Assembly (NCBI GenBank): GCA_032622095.1
Contig: CP136061.1
Location: forward strand, 86,278,324-86,342,323
Reading direction: 5' to 3'
Source: Siphonodentalium dalli
Taxonomy: Eukaryota > Mollusca > Scaphopoda > Gadilida > Siphonodentaliidae
DNA length: 64,000 nucleotides
This document shows positions 52,319 to 64,000 of this stretch, piece after piece. The position numbers were made by a program, and so were the translations under genes. Every line of letters starts with the position of its first letter. Positions within the stretch are counted from its first letter, which is position 1. Below the pieces are notes generated by a model that saw nothing but the letters and a program-made list of their open reading frames with translations, was not told where the DNA came from and searched no databases.

Positions 52319-54203
52319 TCAATCGCCTGAGTGGATTCCTTTATGGCTTTTTAGATTACATGAATGTTTATATTCTTTCCCGCATATATCGCACTTATAC
52401 AGTCGATCTCCAGTGTGTATCCTCCTGTGTGTAGTCAAATTTCCTGTCGTGGTGAATGATTTTTCACAAATATCGCATTGCTATGGTCGATCTCCGGAGT
52501 GAATGTTCTTATGACGTTTTAAATCATGAGCTTGTTTGAATGCTTTCTCGCATATATCGCATTGATATGGTCGATCTCCGGTGTGGATTCTTCTGTGACT
52601 CGTCCGGTTAGTTGATTTAGTGAATGCTTTCTCGCATATATCGAACTGATATGGTCAATGTCCGGTGTGAATTCTCTTGTGTGAAATCAAACTTTGCGAC
52701 TCGATGAATGATTTTTCACAAATATCACATTGATACGGATGGTCCCCTGAGTGGATTCTCTTATGTCTCGTCAGGTTGCCCGATGTAGTAAATGCTTTCT
52801 CGCATATATCGCACTGATATGGTCTATCTCCGGAGTGGATTCTTTTATGACTCGTCAGGTCAGTTGATGTAGTAAATGCTTTAGCGCATATATCACATTT
52901 ATATGGTCTATCTCCCGTGTGGATTCTTTTATGTCTCGTCAGGTCACTTGATTTGGTGAATGCTTTCTCACACATATCACATTGATATGGTCGATCTCCG
53001 GTGTGGATTCTTTTATGTCTCATCAGGTGAGTTGATGTAGTGAATGCTTTCTCGCACGTATCGCATTGATATGGTCGATCTCCGGAGTGGATTCTTTTAT
53101 GACTCGTCAGGTCAGTTGATGTAGTAAATGCTTTCTCGCATATATCACATTGATATGGTGGATCTCCGGTGTGGATTCTGTTATGACGCGTCAGGTGAGT
53201 TGATTTAGTGAATGCTTTCTTGCATATTTCACATTGATATGGTCGATCTCCCGTGTGGATTCTTTTATGACTCGTCAAGTGAGTTGATGTAGTGAATGCT
53301 TTCTCGCACATTTCGCACGTATACGGTCGATCTCCGGTATGTATCTTCGTATGCCTTGTTAAATGATTGCATTGCATGAATGATTTCTCGCATATATCGC
53401 ACTGATAGGGTCTATGTCCGGTGTGAATTCTCTTGTGTGAAATCAAAGTTCCCGACATGCAGAATGATTTTTCACAAATATCACATTGATACGGGCGGTC
53501 GCCTGAGTGGGTTCTCTTATGTGTCGCCAGGTTGCCCGATGTAGTAAATGCTTTCTCGCATATATCACATTGATATGGTCGATCTCCGGTGTGGATTCTT
53601 TTATGACTCGTCAGGCGAGTTGATGTATTGAATGCTTTCTCGCATATATCACATTGATATGGTCGATCTCCGGAGTGGATTCTTTTATGACTCGTCAGGT
53701 GAGCTGATGTAGTGAATGATTTTTCACAAGTATCACATTGATACGGGCGGTCGCCTGAGTGTATTCTCTTATGTGTCGCCAGGTTGCCCGATGAAGTAAA
53801 TGCTTTCTCGCATATATCGCACTGATACGGCCTATCTCCTGTGTGAATCCTCTTGTGTACAGTCAAACTTCCCTGCACGGAGAAAGATTTTTGACAAATA
53901 TCGCATTGATACGGGCGGTCGCCTGAGTGGATCCTCTTATGTGTCGCCAGTTCGCCCGATTTAGTAAATGCTTTCTCGCATATATCGCACTGATATGGTC
54001 TATCTCCGAAGTGGTTCATTTTATGAGTAGTTAAATTATTGGATTGCACTAATGCTTTCTCTCATATATCGCACCGATACTGTCGATCTCCGACTTGCAT
54101 TCGCTTGTGCGCGTTCACTGATTCAGGATGTCGAACTTGACAAATCAATTCCCACAAACATCACAGTGATTTGGGCGGTCAGAGCTCTTCCACATTCTGC
54201 CAT
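52319..54203 (-). pseudogene. C2H2 zinc-finger locus D, 16-finger open frame inside
   Basis: The locus runs from ATG 54201-54203 to TGA 52319-52321. The main frame, 52655-54049, encodes 464 residues with sixteen complete fingers (CDICEKAF...HKRIH) and TGDRPY or SGDRPY linkers. Upstream, finger 1 is frame-shifted and stopped as in B and C, and the second finger has Cys to TGA near 54060. Downstream, an Arg codon became TGA at 52655-52657, and the TAG near 52483 is the same as in locus B. Variable residues at finger positions that contact DNA differ between fingers (for example SGN, STH, STD), as expected for a specific DNA binder. If translation can start inside, a 16-finger protein is possible; otherwise it is a recent pseudogene. 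Confidence 0.78.
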
Positions 54204-54985
54204 GTTGATTTATTCCACAATTGTAAACGAGATGACTGACCACAATGGTTAACTAGTTTTTATGTTGAATGCTTTTAGGTAAAAACACGTACATACACAC
54301 ATTAGCGTGACTTCTGTACAGTAAACGCCAGACTGAACCTAGAGTGCAATGCTTACAGCTTTATGGCACTAACTTAATACGCGTCATCGATAAAAATCCC
54401 TCGGCACTTGGGAGAGTCAGTGCAGAAACAACAGAAGCAATCGTAATCGTTGTTAACTTAAAACCATTCTGTGAATAAAATATTTGGTACCGGTACTGGT
54501 TACACTTGTTAGGCGTTCAATGCAATGTGTGGCGGGTCCACGTGGAACCAACCCTCGGGTGTAGGCTAGAAGAAAAATTGGTAATTTATTTTCAGTTGGA
54601 CTCAATTTCATCATGCAATCCACGTAGTATATATATCTTGCTGCAACAACACGCAAGTCACTAACAGCACGCACAATTTTCACCGAACCTCTTCTGTCCA
54701 TCCATCTCTTCGGGAAACACACTCCTTCGCGGAGACATGGGACTCGTTCGTCCTTCAAATGTTTGGTTAGATAGGCAAATCAAGACAGGACGCCAGCGAT
54801 CTGGGAGTCTGGGTTCTTTTTCAACATTACCGTACTCACCACTGTCTAGACAATCAGTTGTAAAAGTAAAGTTTTCAGCATACCTACTTGAACATAAGAC
54901 TTCGTCAAAGTGTTTTGTTTAGGCCATCTCTAGATCATGGCATTGAATCTCTACTCTGGCTAACGCATGTAGAGATCATATTCCA
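54204..54985 (-). promoter_or_regulatory. Upstream flank of zinc-finger locus D
   Basis: It matches the locus B flank over two blocks, 54204-54560 and 54690-54985. The minus-strand frame beginning at 54758 reads MKDERVPCLREGVCFPKRW and is conserved with 28496, with mostly similar or synonymous changes, so a short 5' exon is possible. Both blocks end near ATCTCTACTC, a phrase also found in the central hairpin of the fold-back element at 11135. Confidence 0.5.
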
Positions 54986-56040
54986 CCAGTTAAAAACTTT
55001 TTAAAGGTTTGACATGGAACATTATAAGGTCGAAAACAATAACGCGGGGAATATATATTTCTCAAAATGTTCTTTGTTAAGAAGGCGCCAAATTTTCAAA
55101 AAATCTCAATTTCAAACTATTAATTTTGCCCGATAAAAAATAGTCCTACAAATGGCTGCAAATAAACAAAAATAGAAACGAAAAATGTTTGATTTATTTT
55201 CTCTTAGAAAGTCATGGGTTTAGATGTTAGACTAAGCGCATACCCTAGTTGGGTTCATAGTCTAGATAATGCAGTGTGTTTTTTAAAATGATTTCTGTCT
55301 AAACGTATAACATGAAAAAAGGTAAGAACTCGGTGATAATTTGACCCCCACCCGGTGCCATTGTGAGCACGGTACAATCACGTGCGTGGTGAATCGTCAT
55401 TGTTATATAACAGAACTGACGTCTTGTTGACAAAACTGGAACAAAATGAGTAATTAAAATTTTAAGTTGGGGGATATATATCTTTTACCAAACATAACCC
55501 TTGTATTCATTATATAGAATTTGTTCTGGCCATCTGAATGCCCAGTTCAGTGTAGGAAATTATTACGTTTTAACACCAAGAAGTTATCGGTGAAATTGCA
55601 AACCGGGTGCTGCCAATTTAAAACACAAATTGAAACGAAAGCAAATGTTTGCCGCCCCGACCAAACGCACTTAAATGAAAATTGTTCGAAAAAGGTATAC
55701 ATTGTAGAAAGTCTTGTGTGGCGATGTCGAATGATATATTTATTGTTACGATTTCATAGGGGAAATAATTCCCCTATGACACAAACTTTCACATCTAGTT
55801 AGATTATTCGATATATAGTCATTTTAAGGTTTATTCATTTAAACAGATATGAATACAACAAATTTGCAACACTTTCGGAGACTAAATCCACCCTAGCATG
55901 GACCGTAATGTTGTCCTCCACAATAGGCAACACGTGGGAATTTTCTTGGTGACCGGTTGAACTAACTCCTAAGATAGAGAAAAAATTGTAAATTTTGCGA
56001 AATAACTATGTGAGCATGTGTTGGGTAAAATACCGGTACA
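54986..56040. other. Intergenic, nothing recognised
   Basis: No supported gene. A small hairpin AGGGGAAATAATTCCCCT lies at about 55758-55775. Confidence 0.4.
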
Positions 56041-56043
56041 TGC

Positions 56044-57470
56044 AGGGGGGCGAATTGTTTTTAAGAGACATCAGGTGGGGGGGGTGGGTGGGTACCCAAG
56101 GCCGGAAACAGTTTTTGACCACCTTTTTTGCATTTTTTTTTCATTGACATATTTTCAACTGTTTTAAACATATTTGTTTATTTGTTGTGGCTTGTTGCAA
56201 TATGAGAAGCACTAATACATTCATTATTGTTATAATCACCCCCATAAGTTGATATAAAATGGAAAAATAGTGAATATTGTGGGGGTGGGTCCCAAAATTT
56301 TCATTGATTTTTTTTGCGCGCAATTTTTTTTTATTGTGTCTGTTTCAGCTTGCTTGGCAGTTTTTATATTGAAAATTGTCTAGTTCACGGTGTATATCAA
56401 TGACAAAATACTTCAGATAGCTCTAGGGTAGGGTGAACTTAATGCAGTCTGACAAAATCAGCTAACAACTCATGACAGAATATTACAATAATTCTTATAG
56501 TCCTTACTCATACAGTTAGTTGATGCATGCGTGTAATGTATGAACTAAATATTTGTATCAGTGTTTGTATACTAAATTGATTTTCAAATATACTTTTGTC
56601 AAATAATTATTTGAATTGTCAAATTATTTGTTTCAGTGTTGTTGACAACCATCAATAAGTAAATAAGTAGACATGAAATAAAGTTTTAATAACATTTATT
56701 GAAAGAAACAAAAATATAACCTTCCTTGGATAGTCTTCTGAAAAGTATAAAAATATTATTTAAATAGATGTGAAGAGGGGCCAGGACACATTACAGTTTT
56801 GTTCACTTGTAATTAGTATATCCCATAATTACCTGCATATACTAGTATGTAACTGACACTTAATGTCTAATTCAGGCTAATTTGAAAATTATCAAAGAAG
56901 AAAATTAATTTACTTAATTATTGTATATTTATAAGATGATGTGCATGCAATGAGGTCTAGTTTGAAGGCACACATAAAGGTCATGTACAGAATGTGTGTG
57001 AATTTCTTATTGCACATGAACTCCATCCAGTACATGACCGAAGTTCAGCTCTGATTGTCCAAATGAATCTCAGTAATATACATCCGTCTATATGGATTTG
57101 GCTCTAAATTGACCATCAACGTTCAAACTCAAAGGGTTAAGCATTATGTTAGGCCTAGTTCTAAGTAGTAATGCGAGGTCGGGTCGGTGGTCATGCAGGC
57201 ATACATAAAAGTTAATTCGTACACTGGTTCATATGCACATTTTCCTTTTTGGTATTACTCTAGGCTCTAGGCCTACTAGTTGATGCTGGTTGATGTCCGA
57301 AAAAAAGATAAATTTAAGTTTGTGTAATTTTTTATTCTACTGTAGGCCCTAACACTGGCCCTAGTTATTTTTTGTTGTCATTCCAGGGGATTCAACATAT
57401 TTTTCATCTACTCACCAGCTGTACTCACACAGATGAATAGGCTGGGTTATAAATTTACCAATATAATCAG
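56044..57470 (-). mobile_element. Inverted copy of the 29.0-30.2 kb repeat, with G-rich end
   Basis: It starts with CAGGGGGGCG and GGTGGGGGGGGTGGGTGGGT, the layout of the G-rich hAT-like ends. From 56268 to 57470 it is the reverse complement of 29000-30195. The two copies diverge sharply outside these limits. No transposase frame was found. Confidence 0.6.
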
Positions 57471-57574
57471 GTACATGTACTCAATTTATGAATTTTCAAG
57501 GATGTACATGTCCATTACATATTATGTAGATTTTAAGATGCTAAATACAGAACAGAAAAGCTTTTACATATTGT

Positions 57575-57943
57575 TTAAAGATGGATTATCTCTTCATCTA
57601 ACAATTTTGAAATAGTTTCGTGGGTATAAAAGTTAAAACAATAGATGTGAATTGAAGACCCACGCCGGTCCAGAAACGCTTCTATCAATTATTTGTGATT
57701 TTGTTCGGAATACTTGTTGGAAAATGAGATGATTAAGTGGAACTATTTATTGTTCTATTTTTAGAACAGATCATTCAGGCGATACCATATTGCGAAATAT
57801 ATCATTAGGGTGTTCCCATAGCTATGCTCCGAACGTCAAATGTCAGATTGATTTGTTGTTTTATTATAGTTATAAGCGATAATGAGTCTAATTAACGTTT
57901 AGTTGTGACAAAATTACACAATAAAAATTATGGTCTCTGTTAG
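57575..57943 (-). mobile_element. Right half of an old, split Kolobok-like MITE
   Basis: TTAAAGATGGATTATCTC at 57575 runs to GGTCTCTGTTAG, stopping at the family's internal TTAA position. It is strongly diverged. The matching left half lies at 59309. Confidence 0.7.
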
Positions 57944-58387
57944 GAAAATGACAATCTGCGGGGTGGGATGGAATATGGAATAGAACGACAATCTGCGGAA
58001 CATAATTTCAAATTGCGTCGCACGGCCCGATATCTCGAGAAATATAGCACATAGAGGGCTCCTTTTTGTGATTAAAGAAAGGCCAATATTCGCCCTAGAC
58101 ATACATATTAACCCCACCACTCACCGGACACCGGAAGTTGCATTATTCGATCGACAACTGATCTAACATAAAATTTTCGAAATCAAGGCCGTGGAACAGC
58201 TGTAGAAATGCAATTTTACAGCAATAAGGATATGCCCACAAGCAAACTTGATATTAAAATGAAGTTTATCATCTATTGCACAACAAAAATCTATTAATTC
58301 GAGCGAAGCTGCGATTTATGCACACATAGAGACCGATTAACCCACTCATGCGAAGGTGCCACGAAACACGAAAAACTGCGTTCGAAA

Positions 58388-58919
58388 TTAAAGATGGATT
58401 ATCTCTTTAAATAACAAATATTAAATAGTTGCGTGGGTATAAAAGAATAGATATGAACTGAAGACCCCTATCCAGAAAACTTCTATCAAGTAATATTGAT
58501 TTTATTTCGAATATTAAATCGGGACCGTTTATGTTACTATTTTTAGAACAGACCATTTGGATGATACCATATTGCGATATAGAGCACTGGGCAGTTCCTA
58601 TGGCTACGCACCGAAGGTCAAATGTCCCAGATTGATTGTTTGTATTGTTTTGTTCCACATATATAAGCGATAATGAGTCTAATTAATGATTATTTGTGAC
58701 AAAATTCAGTGTACAATAAAATTTCTGGTCTCTGTTAACAGTAACCACTATTGTTCGTTAGCTGAACAAACACACCTTTTTAGACCAGAAAATATTCGAA
58801 ATAAAATTAATATTAATCGATAGAAGCATTTCCGGACAGGTGTCTTCGATTCAAATCTAATAATTTTATACCCCGGTAACTATATAATACATGTTTACAA
58901 AGAGACAATCCACAATTAA
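58388..58919 (-). mobile_element. Kolobok-like MITE, full length
   Basis: TTAA at 58388 and 58916; the terminus near the right is changed (ACAATCCACAAT-TTAA pattern). It sits inside the DNA that splits the older MITE copy (57575 and 59309). Confidence 0.85.
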
Positions 58920-59308
58920 TGTTTAGAATTTAGATTTCTCGATGAATACGCTAGCAAACAACAACTTTTAGGAATCAAATAACGTGGTGGAATACTGCGC
59001 ACACATTTTAGCTACAATATGGCTGTTTTAGTGCGAATACTATAATGGCGAACACGCAAACACGCGCCGATAAAAACAGCTAAAATTGGACTCGATGTTT
59101 ACAATTTCAGCTGATATATTCAATATAATGGGGCGTATAGTATATCAAAATGTAGGATTAGACACAGGGAATGTATTTTTTTCTAAATGGGTCCACTACG
59201 CGGTGAAATAGTTGCAGAAATTCTCTCCAAGAAAGAGCGCTACCTTTTCTCGTTAAAAAATAGAATGGCCGAATGAAGCCGTTTTATCGTTCCAACTAAG
59301 CCGTTCTT

Positions 59309-59530
59309 AGCAGTACTCCATACCACCATTGTTCGTTAGATAAACAACCACACGTTTTAGACCAGAACATATTCGAAATATAATGAATATTAATCGATAG
59401 AAGCATTTCCGTACATGTGTCGTCGATTCATATCTATTAATGTATACATCGATATATATATAACACATGGAGATAGAAATGTTTATACCCTGGTAACTAT
59501 ATAGCACATGTCTACAAAGAGATAGACCAT
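59309..59530 (-). mobile_element. Left half of the old, split MITE
   Basis: TTAGCAGTACTCC, then CATTGTTCGTTAGATAAACA, corresponds to family sequence from the internal TTAA outward, ending near CAAAGAGATAGACCAT. Part of the terminal region is duplicated (TATACCCTGGTAACTATATA and TATACCCCGGTAACTATATA). Confidence 0.65.
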
Positions 59531-59559
59531 TTTTATACCCCGGTAACTATATAACACAT

Positions 59560-60245
59560 GTTATCATGGGATTTTTGACAAACAGCCAGCCAAAAACCAT
59601 ACAGAACCGTGCCTTCAAAATGATATTTCGGAGTCAGTGTTCTTTCAGATTGTACTCATTCTGCAAAGTATCCACTATTTGACTTTAGAAATATAGGCAG
59701 GCAATCAACAAAACATATTTGGGGCCCAAGGATGGGTATTTTTAACTTTAATTTGGCAATGTATGGTACATGTAACACATTATGTGTATTTCAGTCCAGT
59801 ACTTACAATAGTGTGTTTTGGGAGGCAGATTTGCAAAACATTGGGCTGTTCGGTGGACTTTAAGTACAAGCAGCAGACCCAACGCCAACATTACCCATAA
59901 TAAACCATACAGTACCTGTGCCTTTAAAATCATATTTCGGGGTCAGTATTCTCTCAGATGGTAGAATTTGCTACATTATCATTGTAAACTTAAATAGGAC
60001 TATCTTAACCCAAGTATTTCATGTCCAGGTCACCTTTTCACATTTAACCCAAGGCTGTGGTGGTGCAGTATTACATATCATGTACCAGTGTATTCTCTGA
60101 TATAAAGTGACCCATAAATTCCAATAATGTGTGTTATGTACATTTGTCTATAATGGTGCAAAACAGTATATTCTATATTTCAACATCAAAACTCTCAATC
60201 ATGATTCCGACCATAATAATTTACTATCGCCAAGGGATGGGTTAA
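59560..60245 (+). repeat. Repeat family R1, short copy
   Basis: Matches 36640-37340 and 43260-44030, from AGCCAAAAACCATACAGAAC to GCCAAGGGATGGGTTAACAT. No gene. Confidence 0.75.
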
Positions 60246-61317
60246 CATCTGCCGATCTGCTGATTTACAGATTTGTTCAATGAAATGTAATTTTTGAGCT
60301 CACATCTTCTCTAGACTGAATGGGTTCATATTTGGTGTGGATGTTCCCTAGGTGACTTACAATCAGATTTGTTTAAATGAGGTCACTCTATCAAATGGTT
60401 ATGAAGGCAGGGCCATAACTCTTGCCCTCCATAGTAATTCTTAAAAACTACTTCTTCTGATGTACCATCAGGTTGAATGGGTTCATATTTGGTATGAACG
60501 AGGTATGTAATTTGGTGAGATAATCACATAAGAGCTTCGCGCGGATTGGTTAACGGCTTGCACCAAGGAGCTCTTAGTTATTCATGGCGCTCATAAATGA
60601 CAGGCTGACACAATAGAGCTTTGCGCGGATTGGTCGACAGTTGGCACGTCAGAGCCCCAGAGCGCCCAAGGTGGGAATTGACACAATGGAGTCTGTCACG
60701 GCAAAATACGACCATACGTGAACGCCCAGATTGCCACAAGTGACACGCGCCGTTTGAAATTACTGTCCGAAAAGGGGTCTTATGATAAATGCATAATAAG
60801 AATTCAAAGAAATCCACATTTATTTCACTTAACTATTTAAACATTAAGACATCATACATTATACACAGTAATTATTGTCTTATTGGTTTGGGGAAAACAC
60901 AACACGCGGACGCCGTTGTCTCTTTTCCAGTTCCTCTAACTGTTCTACACAACTAGACAATTCTATATCGAAATCAGCAGTCGACGTATTCTTTTGAGTC
61001 GACGTTGATCGGACAGCGTATATGTTTCTGAGACGTCACCGGGTGACTGTGTGTTCACTGTGTTGACGTCGCTGTCTTCGCGATTGAATGGGATAGGCTC
61101 TCTGTCCTGAAAGAGTGGGTGCCGGTGATAGTCGTAAGCTAGGGCGACAAGTGTTCTAAGCTCGGGAACAGTAACTCCCTGTTTGACGCCGTTTGAAGTC
61201 CAATGAACATCATGCCCCCACCATGATGGGTTTGAATCAGGCTCTCCCCAATTCGGTTGTCCGAATCCACCCTGGTCAAACCGAACTAGGCCTGTGACTA
61301 CCTTTATTAGACTTCTT
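60246..61317. other. Intergenic, nothing recognised
   Basis: It contains two related phrases (CACATCTTCTCTAGACTGAA and GAATGGGTTCATATTTGGTAT, spaced ~180 bp) and GAGCTTTGCGCGGATTGGT twice near 60535 and 60613. No supported gene. Confidence 0.4.
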
Positions 61318-62097
61318 GATGTGGATTATTATGATGCATTCTCGTGTGAATTATGTGGTCCTGATGTTGATTGTGTGATCATGGATGCTGTGATGATGGG
61401 TTGTCGCCGTGATTTGGTTACCGCATTTAGCCGGTATCAGGCGTGTTCTATCCGACATGCTTTTGTCGATTGACAATACCTACGGTCACAACGTTCCTGG
61501 TGAGAATAATTATCCACCGCCAACCGCTACACACAAGCAGATGGAATTCTTGCCCAACCATCCACTGATCAGGGGATCTGGTCATTATGAAACCACGACA
61601 AGGGACACGTCTTCTGGTTGTCGTAAAATGACAGAAAGCCATCAAAAACTAACGCCAGGATTGTTCACAGTGTTTTGCAAACACGGAATTTGCTTGGGAT
61701 TCCAAGTAATGTTAGCATGCGAATCACCACAAACTGCCTTTGAAATTCTGATGAGGAGATTCCGTGTTATTCCGAGTCAAATAATTTATGACAACTGTTG
61801 TAAATTGCCTTTGTATTCACTCTTAAGGGAACCGATCTAGGTTCAAAACAAAAGTTTTGTGTCGATCGGCTGCACTTCCGTGTTGGACACATCGGGTGTA
61901 CTTTTGGATACGATATGCAGACGTATAAAAGTGACACTATAATAAGAGACACAAACAGCCAAGTAGTAGAACGGGCTAACAGTGGGCTCCGCCGAATACA
62001 AACTCAACTGACGTATATGGCACCGGAAAACTTGATAGTGCACGCAGCGGTTTTCCTGGCCATCAGGAACATGGAGAAGGCAGCAAGAAATAAATAA
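61318..62097 (+). pseudogene. KDZ-family transposase pseudogene
   Basis: A zinc-ribbon-like start (SCELCGPDVDCVIMDAVMMG) is followed by a catalytic-domain stretch (GLFTVFCKHGICLGFQVM, ACESPQTAFEIL, IIYDNCCKLPLYSL) and, in a second frame, VDRLHFRVGHIGCTFGY and VERANSGLRRIQTQLTYM. This order matches Kyakuja-Dileera-Zisupton transposases (often annotated HMG-domain-containing 3-like). The Asp in IIYDN and the VDR Asp remain. At least two frame changes near 61835-61855 break it, and the large N-terminal region is absent. It is a dead fragment of a DNA transposon. Confidence 0.75.
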
Positions 62098-63268
62098 GAC
62101 TTTTTGTTATTGTTATTTGTATATATTTAGTTTTTGTTGCATTCATTTAAATATAGAATGTTGTTTTTATACATACATATATAGTTTGTTTGTCAATACC
62201 CATTACACCACTAATTTGGAAGAATAAGCAATGTGAGCGCTGAATGGTCATGTTGTCACTAATGAGATTTGCGCGGTGTGGTGACATAATTACACATTTG
62301 ATGGGTAAGTTAGGTAACGCAACACGCGGATTAGCAACAATGCATCACATTTTCGCTTCACTTAAACAACTAAGCTCTGTTGTGTAATGTGTTTCCCAAC
62401 CCGCGCAAGGTTCATTTGTGTGAGCGCGACCCCATTGTGCGCGCGTGTATGTGAAAGCATATCATCTTTCCCTTCATTTCCAGAGGCGGTGGTAATTAAA
62501 TGCAGTCGCGCTCATTTAGTAAAATCTCTATAGCAATTTGATCGTGTATAAACACTAAAGCTCAAATGTGTCTTGTTCTCACCCTGGAGCGGCATCATGT
62601 AGAACAAAGCTCCTTTGTGGAAACTATTTACCACTCCGCGTGAAGCTCATTGGTGATAATCGTGCCAAATTACATATATGTATGAACAGTCCTTGGGTGA
62701 CCCGGAGTTCCGATTTTTTTTCAAATGGGGTCATTGGTTTTAAATGGGGTCACCTGGTCAACTAGGGGTCAAGCAAAGGACAGTTTTCCTCTTAATATGC
62801 TTCCTTCACACAGACCATCAGGTCTATTTTACTGATATTTAGTATGAAGGGTTCTTTGGTGTCTGGGATTCAAACTTATTCAGATGGGGTCATTTTTAAA
62901 TATTTTGTATTCCTGTCTAAACAAATAAATACATACAGACATGTGAGAATCAAGGACACAATACATGCCCTTGGTTAAAACAATTTTTTTTTTTAAAGAT
63001 ATTGACATGAGTGGGATAAAATATAAAGTGTTTTGTCATAGGCTGAAATAAACATGTTCAATGAATTTTATATGATTGAGTATATATTAAATGGTATAAG
63101 ATATTGATCAGTTTAGACTCTGCACCGTTGATACTTTTGTGGGTTTTTCATCTCTTATGTTTATGTTAAAAATAATTCATTAATTATATTCCATCTCTCT
63201 TGAAAAAAAGTTATCTTTTTTTGTAGAATAGCCCTTTAATGGCACAGTTTCAATTGTCTTATAAGTTT
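62098..63268. other. Intergenic plus probable LINE 3' region
   Basis: No gene. Phrases such as AAATGGGGTCACCTGGTCAA are reminiscent of dispersed repeats. The last few hundred bases may be the 3' UTR of the minus-strand LINE. Confidence 0.4.
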
Positions 63269-64000
63269 TTAACCATTATGTAAACCATGTGAATTAGTTT
63301 TAGAATCTTTTATCTTACAAGAGTAGATATATCTCTTAAATAGAAGTATGGCAATTTCTATTATTCCTTCATTTGGATTTCCATCAGGTACACCAAATAT
63401 AATGTTATTTTGTGACACTTCGAATTGCAGGTTACATTTATCTTTAATAGTCTGCTGAAATTCTAGTAATACAGATTTTGTTACATGACATTCATAAAAT
63501 AGATGTAGGCATGTTTCTTTTCGTGTGTGACAAAAAACGCACATTTCTGTTTCTGATATTTTACATTTCATAAGTTTGGAGTTAGTATATAAAATATCAT
63601 GATTTATTTTGAATTGAAAAGATAATTGACTAGTGTCATTTGTAATCCTACTTGCCATTTTATAGATTGATTTCCATTCAGTGGGCATGAAAGTTTGCCC
63701 AAGTCTTTCCTGCCATTTTTTGGGACATTTCAGGAACTGTGATGACATGACTCAAAAAACTTGGGTAAACGGTTCTGCATGCTTTCTCGCAAATTTTCAA
63801 TTTCTCGACATTTTTTGATGTCACAGTGCAGAGTCTTTATTGATTTTCCTTTATGCATGTTTTCCATGTTTTAGGCAAAGCTGCTAAAAGACCCTGGTAG
63901 GTGGTGAAAGGAATTTTGATGTCATAGTTTTGACAAAATGTGTTATAATCCAGAAAGGTGGATGTGGCATCAACAAGATCATTCACAAAATAAACATCTT
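63269..64000 (-). pseudogene. 3' end of L1/Tx1-like LINE ORF2
   Basis: Read on the minus strand, the window edge encodes DLVDATSTFLDYNTFC and IPFTTYQGLLAALPKTWK, typical of the region after the reverse transcriptase in L1/Tx1 elements. After a frame change near 63750 the 159-residue ORF continues with WKSIYKMASRIT, FQFKINHDILYTN and CVFCHTRKETCLHLFYEC, a CCHC-like zf-RVT motif. It ends at 63269. The reverse transcriptase and endonuclease lie outside the window. The frame break suggests an inactive copy. Confidence 0.8.

Overview
The window is AT-rich nuclear DNA from an animal. Genes have spliced exons with GT/AG introns, there are several C2H2 zinc-finger loci, and there is a dense mix of eukaryotic transposons: ISL2EU/Harbinger-like, Kolobok-like TTAA MITEs, hAT-like, KDZ, Gypsy and L1/Tx1-like LINE. 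The combination fits a marine invertebrate, perhaps a lophotrochozoan such as a mollusc. The taxon is inference, since no conserved single-copy gene or rRNA is present. No bacterial, CRISPR, tRNA or rRNA feature was seen.

Layout. 0-6 kb holds several copies of a ~528 bp TTAA-flanked fold-back MITE, a diverged ~250 bp tandem array and a perfect 353 bp tandem duplication. 5.9-6.6 kb holds the only fully intact zinc-finger ORF (8 fingers, minus strand). 7.0-14.5 kb is a two-gene DNA transposon: a spliced YqaJ-type nuclease gene on the plus strand, tail-to-tail with a THAP-remnant/DDE transposase on the minus strand. That transposon is loaded with later insertions, and removing two of them on paper rejoins the transposase reading frame. 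15.2-20.07 kb is a 4,870 bp fold-back element flanked by an 8 bp direct repeat. Its arms carry decayed C2H2 finger arrays. 22-25 kb and 47.9-49.5 kb are paralogous segments.

Three large, related zinc-finger loci on the minus strand lie at 25.4-27.9, 39.2-41.3 and 52.3-54.2 kb. All share a broken first finger and the same terminal stop position. The 52 kb copy keeps a 16-finger open frame; the others carry more nonsense or frameshift changes. Their upstream flanks are also duplicated, including one orphan flank at 48.5 kb. Between them, 31.8-38.5 kb is a repeat copy split by a MITE, which is itself split at an internal TTAA by a 3,857 bp insert holding a 2 kb array of CTTAAG-centred palindromes. 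The related copy at 42.7-44.7 kb serves as the unoccupied reference. A Gypsy pol fragment (about 50 kb), a KDZ transposase pseudogene (61.3-62.1 kb) and the 3' end of an L1/Tx1-like LINE (63.3-64 kb) complete the window.

No genes here obviously work together in a pathway. The exception is the nuclease/transposase pair, which are the two proteins of one transposon type. The main story is reciprocal traffic between a zinc-finger family and fold-back transposons: fingers with the same HTGDRPY linker occur both in the ORFs and as satellite-like remnants inside the 4.9 kb mobile element. Boundaries rest on reading by eye, so coordinates of decayed repeats are approximate.
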